The position numbers and the translations under genes are program-made. The notes below the pieces were generated by a model. That model was given only the letters and a program-made list of their open reading frames with translations. It did no database searches and had not been told where the DNA came from. A DNA stretch of 8,115 nucleotides from CAVZLD01 sp964522605. Its GTDB lineage: Bacteria; Planctomycetota; Planctomycetia; Pirellulales; Pirellulaceae. This document shows, one piece after another, positions 1-6,575 of this stretch. The stretch lies in assembly GCA_964522605.1 (NCBI GenBank), contig CAZFWV010000312.1, positions 1 through 8,115 on the forward strand. Direction: 5' to 3'. Positions within the stretch are counted from its first letter, which is position 1. Each line of letters begins with the position of its first letter.

Positions 1-91
1 CTCCCGTCTCCCGTCTCCCGTCTCCCGTCTCCCGTCTCCCGTCTCCCGTCTCCCGCCTCCAGCCTCCAGCCTCCAGCCTCCAGCCTCCCAC
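1..91. repeat. Tandem heptanucleotide array, two sub-families
   Basis: Thirteen consecutive 7-bp units with no spacers: seven CTCCCGT (1-49), one CTCCCGC (50-56), four CTCCAGC (57-84) and a terminal CTCCCAC (85-91). The plus strand is almost purely pyrimidine in the first part. The minus strand reads GGG every seven bases, with AGAC between the runs. The array begins at the window edge, so its true length is unknown. It ends exactly where the putative aroE -35 box begins. The unit length is not a multiple of three, so the reading frame shifts with every unit, and no ORF with a start codon covers it. It is therefore treated as intergenic. Confidence 0.95.
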
Positions 92-119
92 TTGACCCCC
101 CATTCCTGCCGGGGATACT
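92..119 (+). promoter_or_regulatory. Putative sigma-70-type promoter of aroE operon
   Basis: TTGACC (92-97) matches five of six bases of the -35 consensus, and GATACT (114-119) matches four of six of the -10 consensus. They are separated by 16 bp. Transcription would start near 126 and leave a leader of about 34 bases before the aroE ATG at 160. The heptamer array lies directly upstream, where an UP element would sit. This is a pattern match only; planctomycete promoters are poorly described and the region is GC-rich. Confidence 0.4.
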
Positions 120-159
120 GAAACGGCGTGGCCCACCCCCCTCCCGCGAGGAACTCAAG

Positions 160-1017
160 ATGCAATCCATTAACGCCAAGACGGGCGTGTGTGCGCTGAT
201 CGGCCATCCGGTCGGCCATTCGCTCTCCCCCCAGATTCACAATGCGGCCTTTGCCGCGTTGGATTTGCCGTACGTCTACGTCGCACACGACGTCCAGCCG
301 GGCCGGGTCGGTCAGGCACTCGACGGCGTTCGAGCCATGGGGTACCGCGGACTGTCGGTCACGATCCCGCACAAGGTCGAGGCGATGGAATGTGTCGACG
401 AAGTCGATGACACGGCACGGGGGATCGGGTGCATCAACACGATTGTCCGCGACGGGGATCGACTGCTCGGATCGAATTCCGACGGCCTCGGGGCGTTGGG
501 GGCGCTTCGGAACGCCGATGCCGATCCGGAGGGTTCCCAGGCGTTGATCCTGGGGTCTGGAGGCGCGGCGCGCGCCATCGCAATCACGCTTTCTCGCACG
601 GCCCCCCCGCAACGGCTGGTCATTCTGGGTGTGGAAATCGAAGAGTTGAATCGCCTGGTGGATGACGTCCAACAGCGCGGACGATGCGAGGTTCACGGAG
701 AGCAATTGACCGAGCAATCTCTAGTTCGAGAGATCGGAAAGGCGGATATTCTGCTGCATTGCTCACCGATTGGCATGCACCCGAACGAGGACGCCTGCCT
801 GGTCCCGGCAACCGCCTTGCGCGAAGATCTCGTGGTCTTTGACGCGGTGTACAATCCACGTCGAACCAAGCTATTGCAGTTGGCGGATCAAGCGGGTTGT
901 CGCACGGTCGAAGGACTGGAAATGTTTCTGGGACAAGCCCTTGTTCAATTCGAACTGTGGACGGGACAGCCCGCGCCGCGCGACGTTATGCGCGAAGTAT
1001 TGGAGCAGAATCTATGA
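160..1017 (+). CDS. aroE: Shikimate dehydrogenase (NADP+)
   Basis: Reduces 3-dehydroshikimate to shikimate in the cytoplasmic chorismate pathway. The 285-residue product is of normal family length (E. coli about 272). The N-terminal substrate domain has the SLSPxxHN shikimate-binding motif (S21, S23, H27-N28), the GLSVTIPHK segment with catalytic Lys72, N93 in CINT and catalytic Asp108 in NSDG. The Rossmann domain has the glycine loop GSGGAARA at 132-139. The C-terminus has DAVYNP (228-233), T236 and the GQALVQFELWTG segment with Q259. The ATG at 160 is preceded by GAGGAA (148-153) with six bases between, supporting this start. The usual NRT loop that contacts the NADP 2'-phosphate is absent: the second Rossmann strand ends in ILGVE with acidic E159, so cofactor preference may differ. 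It overlaps aroK by four bases (ATGA). The assignment is secure; paralogues such as quinate dehydrogenases are less likely with aroK adjacent. Confidence 0.95.
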   Translation: MQSINAKTGVCALIGHPVGHSLSPQIHNAAFAALDLPYVYVAHDVQPGRVGQALDGVRAMGYRGLSVTIPHKVEAMECVDEVDDTARGIGCINTIVRDGDRLLGSNSDGLGALGALRNADADPEGSQALILGSGGAARAIAITLSRTAPPQRLVILGVEIEELNRLVDDVQQRGRCEVHGEQLTEQSLVREIGKADILLHCSPIGMHPNEDACLVPATALREDLVVFDAVYNPRRTKLLQLADQAGCRTVEGLEMFLGQALVQFELWTGQPAPRDVMREVLEQNL

Positions 1018-1517
1018 ATGTGGTGCTCGTTGGCTATCGGGGAACGGGCAAGAGCAGTGTGGCACAGCAGCTCGCCCAGCGATTGAACCTCGACGCGGTC
1101 TGCCTGGATGCGGAGATCGAGCGACAGGTCGGTCAGCGGATTCCGCAGATCGTGGAAGCGCGAGGTTGGCCCGGTTTCCGCGATCTAGAGGAAGAAATCG
1201 TTCGTCGCTTCGCGACTGGTGATGGACAGGTGATCGATTGTGGCGGAGGCGTCATTGAGCGGGAAGCAAATTTCACGACTCTGCGCGCCGCCGGCCCGGT
1301 CATCTGGCTCAAGGCTTCCACGGACACGATCGTGCAGCGAATTGGCGGCGATGATCAGCGTCCGTCCCTAACCGGCACGAAGTCGTTTACGGAAGAAGTG
1401 GCGGAAGTTCTCGAGCGCCGCACGCCGTTGTATGCGCGACTGGCAACCCACGAAATCGACACGGACAATCGAGGCATTGGAGAGATTGTCGACGAGATTT
1501 GCCGCTTGATCCAATGA
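1014..1517 (+). CDS. aroK: Shikimate kinase
   Basis: Phosphorylates shikimate at the 3-hydroxyl with ATP, the step after AroE. The product is 167 residues, a usual size for the family. It has a P-loop at 7-14 (GYRGTGKS, K13), LDAEIE at 31-36 (D32, E34), FRDLEEE with R56 and E59, the shikimate-binding GGG at 77-79, the lid arginine R116 in RPSL and RRTPLY at 135-140. The second acid of the usual DxD is Glu34 rather than Asp, a conservative change. The ATG at 1014 shares bases with the aroE stop (ATGA), so translational coupling is likely. The reading frame is open back to 897, but that extension lies inside aroE, and the P-loop falls seven residues after the chosen Met as in other shikimate kinases. 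Some annotations would call it aroL; the two cannot be told apart here. Confidence 0.95.
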   Translation: MNVVLVGYRGTGKSSVAQQLAQRLNLDAVCLDAEIERQVGQRIPQIVEARGWPGFRDLEEEIVRRFATGDGQVIDCGGGVIEREANFTTLRAAGPVIWLKASTDTIVQRIGGDDQRPSLTGTKSFTEEVAEVLERRTPLYARLATHEIDTDNRGIGEIVDEICRLIQ

Positions 1518-1534
1518 ACACCTCCTCCTCAACC

Positions 1535-1540
1535 AAGGGA
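1535..1540 (+). promoter_or_regulatory. Ribosome-binding site favouring start at 1550
   Basis: AAGGGA sits nine bases before the ATG at 1550. The alternative in-frame ATG at 1514 overlaps the aroK stop as ATGA but has no purine-rich site upstream (TTGCCGCTTGATCCA). Starting at 1550 also gives a compact signal peptide, while 1514 would add twelve polar residues before it. Confidence 0.55.
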
Positions 1541-1549
1541 TCCCGCATC

Positions 1550-2860
1550 ATGCCTCGCCGCTGTGTGTGGTTGTCTGTCTTCGCTCTGCCGTTGTTTCTG
1601 ACGTCGCTTCGAGCCGACAATTGGCCTCAATGGCGCGGTCCGTCAGGCGACGGAGTAAGTCGGGAGACCGGATTGCCCGTGCACTGGTCGGAATCGCAGG
1701 GCATTCGCTGGAAAATCAAACTGCCCGAGTGGGGTACCAGTACGCCCGCGATCTGGGGCAACGCGATTTTTGTCACCAGCCATGTCGAAAACCGTGATCT
1801 GGTTCTGCTGCGACTGGATGCCGATCGCGGAGAAATCCAATGGAGCCGGACGGTCGGCACCGGCTCGGTCGACGCAGAAACTCGGATCCGCAAAACGGCC
1901 GAAAAACGCGGTCGGCAGCAGTTTCATCACGGACACAATCTTGCCAGTCCCTCGCCGATCACGGACGGAGAGATCGTGATCGTCCATTTCGGCAACGGGG
2001 ATCTGGCCGCGTACGATTTTGACGGACGACAGCTCTGGCATCGCAATCTGCAATCCGATTACGGACCCTATACGATTTGGTGGGGTCACGCGAACAGCCC
2101 GGTGCTCTTTGGCGACCTGGTGATCTCCGTCTGTATGCAGGATTCCTGCGAGGATCTGCAAGAGACAGCGGCCACGAGTTACCTGGTCGCACACGACAAG
2201 CGATCGGGCAAACCGGTCTGGCAAACCATGCGGATGACCGGATCGAGCGCAGAACATTGTGATTCGTACACAACACCTCTCCTGCGCGCGGCGAACGGCA
2301 GAACTGAAGTTGTGGTCATGGGGGGCGAAGTGCTTGACGCCTACGATCCGCTGACTGGAAAAAGGCTCTGGCAGATGCCGGACATGCAGGGGAATCGCGT
2401 GATTCCGACTCCCGTCGCGCGCGAGGATTGGATCTACGCGATTCGAGGCATGCGGGGCCCGCTGGTCGCTTTGCAGGTCAACGGGCAGGAACAACCGTCC
2501 TCACGCGATATTTCGTGGCAGTTCGACCAGGGAACCTCCGACAGTCCCTCGCCCGTGTTGGCCGGCGATCTGCTGCTGATGATCACGAATAACGGAATCG
2601 CACACGCTTTCCGTGCCGACACGGGGGATCTGTTGTGGAAGCAGCGTTTGCCGGGAGAATATCGCGCCTCGCCGGTGGTCGCGGATGGAAAGGTCTATTT
2701 CCTGAACATGGAGGGACTGACCTCCGTCGTTGCCGCGTCCGAGGACTTCGAGTTGCTCAGCCAAAACTCTCTCGACGCCACGACGCTTGCCTCGCCGGCC
2801 ATCGCCCAAGGACGCATTTACGTTCGTAGCCAGCAGTGGCTCTATTGTGTCGAACCCTGA
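1550..2860 (+). CDS. Secreted PQQ-like (BamB-like) beta-propeller protein
   Basis: Predicted exported beta-propeller of 436 residues with no known specific reaction. The N-terminus (MPRRCVWLSVFALPLFLTSLRA) is a Sec-type signal peptide with probable cleavage near residue 22, followed by NWPQWRGP, the hallmark entry of a large planctomycete family. About eight blade repeats follow, visible as recurring SP-x-(I/V) strands ending in G-x-LW: ASPSP (132), NSPV (182), TTPL (241), PTPV (286), DSPSP (331), ASPV (373) and ASPA (414), with LWHR (162), VWQT (223), LWQM (273) and LLWKQ (361) turns. Related proteins are annotated as PQQ-binding-like or BamB-like. Nothing visible proves PQQ binding or dehydrogenase activity, and no lipobox cysteine follows the signal. 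It starts about 32 bases after the aroK stop, or overlaps it if the ATG at 1514 is used. It is followed at 10 bases by the fucosidase gene. A scaffold or binding role at the cell surface is inference. Confidence 0.88.
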   Translation: MPRRCVWLSVFALPLFLTSLRADNWPQWRGPSGDGVSRETGLPVHWSESQGIRWKIKLPEWGTSTPAIWGNAIFVTSHVENRDLVLLRLDADRGEIQWSRTVGTGSVDAETRIRKTAEKRGRQQFHHGHNLASPSPITDGEIVIVHFGNGDLAAYDFDGRQLWHRNLQSDYGPYTIWWGHANSPVLFGDLVISVCMQDSCEDLQETAATSYLVAHDKRSGKPVWQTMRMTGSSAEHCDSYTTPLLRAANGRTEVVVMGGEVLDAYDPLTGKRLWQMPDMQGNRVIPTPVAREDWIYAIRGMRGPLVALQVNGQEQPSSRDISWQFDQGTSDSPSPVLAGDLLLMITNNGIAHAFRADTGDLLWKQRLPGEYRASPVVADGKVYFLNMEGLTSVVAASEDFELLSQNSLDATTLASPAIAQGRIYVRSQQWLYCVEP

Positions 2861-2870
2861 GGAGACTCTG

Positions 2871-4202
2871 ATGATCGCCCGTCCCGCAACCTATTTCGCC
2901 ATCAGCGTACTCATTGCGGCAAGCGGCAGCAGTCTGGTGGTCGCACAGCCAGCCGCCGACTCGCCACGAACTCCCGACCCCGAATCCCTGGAACGATGGC
3001 AGGCTATGCGATTTGGGATGTTCATCCACTGGGGCCCCGTCAGCCTCAAGGGAACCGAGATTGGCTGGTCGCGCGGACGCGAAGTTCCCGAACAGGAATA
3101 CGATCAACTCTTTCGACAGTTCAACCCGACACAGTTCGATGCGAACGCCTGGACACAGTTGGCACGTGATGCGGGAATGAAATATCTGGTAATTACCTCA
3201 AAGCATCATGATGGCTTCTGCATTTGGGACTCACCGAGCACAGACTATGACATCATGGCGACACCGTTCGGCCGTGATGTTCTGAAGGAGCTATCCGAAT
3301 CATGCCGACGTCATGACCTGCTGTTCTGCACTTATCACTCAATCTGCGATTGGTGGCATCCGGATTATCCCACCGGCAGCCCCGGCGGCTCGACCGAAAA
3401 ACCCAATCCGAATATGGAACGCTATGTCGAATACCTGCACGGCCAAGTGCAGGAACTGATCGAGAACTACGGCCCGCTAGGGATCCTCTGGTTCGACGGC
3501 GAATGGGAAGCGCCGTGGACGCACCAGCATGGACTGGCACTCTATGACCATGTCCGCTCTCTGCAGCCCGACATCCTGATCAACAATCGAGTGGATAAAG
3601 GTCGCGAAGACATGAAGGGAACCACCAGCTCCGCCGAGTTTGTCGGTGATTACGACACGCCGGAACAACGAGTCGGCGGCTTCAATCGCCAGCGCCCGTG
3701 GGAAACCTGCATGACGATCGGTCGACAGTGGTCGTGGAAACCGAACGATAACATGAAGTCCTTGTCCGAGTGTATCCACACTTTGATTCAGACCGTGGGT
3801 GGGGACGGGAACCTGCTGTTGAACGTCGGTCCCATGCCGGATGGTCGGATTGAACCGCGACAGGCAGATCGATTACGCGAGATGGGCGCCTGGTTGAAGC
3901 AGTACGGTGAGGGGATTTACGGAACGCGCGGCGGTCCCTTTCGGCCGGGCCCCTGGGGCGCAGCCACGTGCAAAGAGGATCGCATCTATCTGTTCGTCAC
4001 GTCCTGGCCCGCCGAAGGGCCTCTGCACTTGCCCCCCTTAGGAGCTTCGATCCTCGCCGCGAGGCGACTGGGCGATGGTGATGTAAAGGTCGAACAGACC
4101 GACGAGGGAATCACGATCGACGCCTCACCCCGTGACCCGATCGCGACGGTACTCGTCCTGACCCTCAACCAATCCGCCGTCGCGATCCCGCCGCTTCCCT
4201 GA
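2871..4202 (+). CDS. Secreted GH29 alpha-L-fucosidase
   Basis: Predicted exo-glycosidase releasing alpha-linked L-fucose from glycans by a retaining mechanism. The 443-residue product starts with a Sec signal peptide (cleavage probably after VVA, residue 25). The catalytic barrel spans roughly residues 38-350: MFIHWGP (50-56), SKHHDGF (110-116, substrate-binding histidines), WFDGEWE (207-213) with the likely nucleophile Asp209, the TPEQ segment (263-266), RPWETC (275-280, the family signature region) and NLLLNVGPMPDG (314-325). The acid/base is not assigned; E265 and E278 are the candidates seen. A short C-terminal beta-sandwich tail (about 355-443) completes it, with no extra carbohydrate-binding module. 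ATG 2871 has a strong site GAGGAG (2859-2864) six bases upstream that overlaps the preceding stop. The open frame back to 2730 lies inside the propeller gene and is rejected. Marine or mucin fucans are plausible substrates, by inference only. Some GH29-fold proteins act on other sugars. Confidence 0.9.
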   Translation: MIARPATYFAISVLIAASGSSLVVAQPAADSPRTPDPESLERWQAMRFGMFIHWGPVSLKGTEIGWSRGREVPEQEYDQLFRQFNPTQFDANAWTQLARDAGMKYLVITSKHHDGFCIWDSPSTDYDIMATPFGRDVLKELSESCRRHDLLFCTYHSICDWWHPDYPTGSPGGSTEKPNPNMERYVEYLHGQVQELIENYGPLGILWFDGEWEAPWTHQHGLALYDHVRSLQPDILINNRVDKGREDMKGTTSSAEFVGDYDTPEQRVGGFNRQRPWETCMTIGRQWSWKPNDNMKSLSECIHTLIQTVGGDGNLLLNVGPMPDGRIEPRQADRLREMGAWLKQYGEGIYGTRGGPFRPGPWGAATCKEDRIYLFVTSWPAEGPLHLPPLGASILAARRLGDGDVKVEQTDEGITIDASPRDPIATVLVLTLNQSAVAIPPLP

Positions 4203-4282
4203 CGGTCTTTCCCAAATAAACCACCATCTCGCGCATTCGTGATGATTCACTCGTCATGCTGCGCGCGGGGCTCCCAATCCTC

Positions 4283-4308
4283 CTCTCGCCCTCCTCTGCG
4301 GGCGGGAG
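4283..4308. repeat. Small GC-rich hairpin
   Basis: CTCTCGCCC (4283-4291) pairs with GGGCGGGAG (4300-4308) over nine positions, including one T-G wobble, around an eight-base loop. No T-run follows on the plus strand, so it is a poor intrinsic terminator. The pyrimidine-rich left arm and GCGGG right arm resemble the hairpin at 8002-8033 in layout, which suggests a degenerate member of the same dispersed repeat type. That kinship is inference. Confidence 0.45.
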
Positions 4309-4389
4309 TTGTGGGTCTCTCGGGCAATTGCGGCGGATTACGCCTGGTTTCTTAGGGATGACTCAAGAACAACTTCGGCAATTGGGTGC

Positions 4390-4470
<81 letters not shown>

Positions 4471-4507
4471 TCGCTGCAAAACAACGAAGTTATTCTCGAG
4501 TCATCGC

Positions 4508-6490
4508 TTAGTTGCGCCGTGCTCGGCGGAGTTGTGTTCGAGCGCGTTTCGTAATTTCGTCATCGCTCGAGACATCGATGACCTTCTGCATCGCGGCGGC
4601 AATTTCGGGCCCCGGGATTTGACGACCTTTTTCCGCAATTGTCACGGCGGCCGTTGCGGCCTCCGATCGCAACGATTCGACGTCCAGGTATGGCACAACC
4701 AGGGCCAGCGATTCGGAAGCGGGATTCCGTGCCAGGACTTCCAGAGCCAGCTTCTTCTCGGCGTCCTGCTGCGCAACTTCCAGCGCCGTGCGGCACATCG
4801 CGATGCGCTGGTCAGTAGGAACGTTCAACTGACGCGCAATCCGGATGTAGCCCCGCAGCGCTCGTGTCCGGAAACGTTCGTTGTCCAATTGGCCCGTCAG
4901 TTCCAGTAGCACCGGCGCCGCATCGGCACTCATCCATTCGCCCAGCACGCGCGTCGCGGCGTCCTCCATCTCTGTTCCCCCCGACTTGGCCATCTCCACG
5001 ACGCCGGCCAGTGCCTCCGGTCCGCCCACCACACCGAGCAAATCCAGCAGGTCAACGCGGGCACTGGACGAAGCGTCCTTCATGGCATCCAACAGTTTCT
5101 GGGTGGTCGCCGCACGATCGGGCATTCGTAGAACAGCGCGCTTCAACGACTCTTTCACTGCCTCCGCATCTTCGGCTTGAGCGGGAGTCGCCAGGCGATC
5201 GATGAGCGCAGAGATCCGTTCCAGGTCGATCGTCAGGCCCAACGCCTCAATCGCCGCTTGGCGGACCTGGGGATCCTGCCGATCCGCCAGACGCAGCAAT
5301 TCAGAAACGGCGGAATCGATCCCGCGGCGACCAACCAATTGAATGACGACGGGCAACTCAGTCCCTTCCGACTGGCCGAGTCGCTGCGTCAACGCGGCAT
5401 CGACACCCTCGCCCGGCAGTTCCGCAAGGCTGTTTCGCGCCGCCTCGGCAAGCTCGCCGGATTCTCGTAGCGCCGCAGTTAACAGGTTGGGTACGGCCGA
5501 CGCATCTCCCAACTCCGCCAGAACTCGAATCGCCGCCAGTTGGACTGCGGGCTTCGAGCTTTCGGCCGCGTCCAGAATTACGGGCAGCGCAACTTCTTGC
5601 TTCAAATCACCGAGCGTGTAGATCATCAACACCTGTCGTACCGTGTGCTCTTCGTTTTCTGCGGAGGATCCTGTCAGCGTCGGCTGCAACTCCTTGATCA
5701 GCATCTCCGCCGCCTGCTGGTTGCCCAATTCGTGAGCCGCCTGCAGGGCGACCTGAAACCGATCGGGATCCTCCGACTTCAGACATTCCTGCAGCAGAGG
5801 AATCCCTTGCTCGCCGCGCGTTCGAATCAATCCGCTCAATGCCGCCATCGCCAAATGCTGCGGCAATTCTGCCTGCTGCAGAGCTTCACAGATCGCTGCG
5901 GCAGCCTCCGGTTTCTGCTGGGCCATCCGTGCCTGAGCAACGGTGAGCAAGGATTCGGCGGCGGTGGAGCGCATCGGCTCAGACGCCGTAAGCAACTCTT
6001 GCAGTGCGGCGACGGCCGAATCGGTCCCAATTCGCGCGAGACTGCCGGCCGAACAGGCTGCTACTTGGGGATCATCGCTCTTGGTTAGCTGCTGGAGTGA
6101 ATCGACGGCCGCGGCGTCGCGTCGCATGCCAATCGAGTTAATCACGCCAACGAGCATTCGACCTTGAAGCTGCTCAAGTGCCTCTCGCAGTGCGACATCG
6201 ACTTGCGGACTAGGAATCGGCTCGAGACCAAAACGCGCGTAGTGGGACAATTCCGGATCCGACAAGAGTCCGGTCAGGACAGGAACGCTCTGCTCGGTTC
6301 CGACGACGGCCAATTGTTGACATGCTTTGGCCTTATCGAACAGCGAAGCACTACCCGATTCGAGCACGGCGATCAGATCGGCTTCGGTGCCCTCCGCAGG
6401 CGGTGCCTGTTGAGCGAAACCGGCAGACGCAAGGAGCAGGAAGACAACACCAATTACGAACGACGGAAGACCTCGGAAGATCGATTTCAT
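4508..6490 (-). CDS. Secreted HEAT-repeat protein
   Basis: A 660-residue exported alpha-solenoid of unknown partner. The N-terminus is a Sec signal peptide with probable cleavage after GFA (residue 26). The mature protein is almost wholly two-helix HEAT-type repeats, for example DPQVAACSAGSLARIG (140-155), KPAVQLAAIRVLAELGD (313-329), DPQVRQAAIEALG (406-418) and the repeat ending AATRVLGEWM (511-520). The segment SHYARFGLEP (82-91) followed by MLVGVINSIGMRRD (112-125) is a conserved block I associate with planctomycete HEAT proteins. No catalytic motif, haem-binding CxxCH or C-terminal anchor is seen, so a protein-binding scaffold is the likely role. ATG 6490 has GGAG (6500-6503 on the complement) nine bases upstream. 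A start at 6649 would add 53 residues, overlap the preceding gene and bury the signal peptide, so it is rejected. It lies 85 bases downstream of the Gfo/Idh/MocA gene on the same strand and probably shares its transcript. Confidence 0.85.
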   Translation of the reverse strand: MKSIFRGLPSFVIGVVFLLLASAGFAQQAPPAEGTEADLIAVLESGSASLFDKAKACQQLAVVGTEQSVPVLTGLLSDPELSHYARFGLEPIPSPQVDVALREALEQLQGRMLVGVINSIGMRRDAAAVDSLQQLTKSDDPQVAACSAGSLARIGTDSAVAALQELLTASEPMRSTAAESLLTVAQARMAQQKPEAAAAICEALQQAELPQHLAMAALSGLIRTRGEQGIPLLQECLKSEDPDRFQVALQAAHELGNQQAAEMLIKELQPTLTGSSAENEEHTVRQVLMIYTLGDLKQEVALPVILDAAESSKPAVQLAAIRVLAELGDASAVPNLLTAALRESGELAEAARNSLAELPGEGVDAALTQRLGQSEGTELPVVIQLVGRRGIDSAVSELLRLADRQDPQVRQAAIEALGLTIDLERISALIDRLATPAQAEDAEAVKESLKRAVLRMPDRAATTQKLLDAMKDASSSARVDLLDLLGVVGGPEALAGVVEMAKSGGTEMEDAATRVLGEWMSADAAPVLLELTGQLDNERFRTRALRGYIRIARQLNVPTDQRIAMCRTALEVAQQDAEKKLALEVLARNPASESLALVVPYLDVESLRSEAATAAVTIAEKGRQIPGPEIAAAMQKVIDVSSDDEITKRARTQLRRARRN

Positions 6491-6575
6491 GATCGTTTGC
6501 TCCGTGAATGTTCTCGCGACGCGATTGATTTTGGGAAAACCCAGGACCAGGGGGGAGATTGATCTGCTATGAAAC

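Noticed and set aside
1..91. Possible CRISPR array
   Set aside because: The units are 7 bp and directly abutting with no unique spacers, so this is a microsatellite-like tandem repeat.
1643..2494. 283-residue open frame antisense to the propeller gene
   Set aside because: It lies wholly inside a well-supported gene, has no recognisable domain or ribosome site, and long antisense frames are common in GC-rich DNA.
5540..6088. 182-residue plus-strand frame inside the HEAT-repeat gene
   Set aside because: Its Gln/Arg/Leu-rich low-complexity product reflects the antisense of Ala/Leu-rich repeats, and it has no known family resemblance.
6491..6575. Promoter or terminator between the oxidoreductase and HEAT genes
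   Set aside because: Only a 4-bp TGGG/CCCA stem and a G-run are visible, and no convincing promoter boxes are seen on the minus strand.
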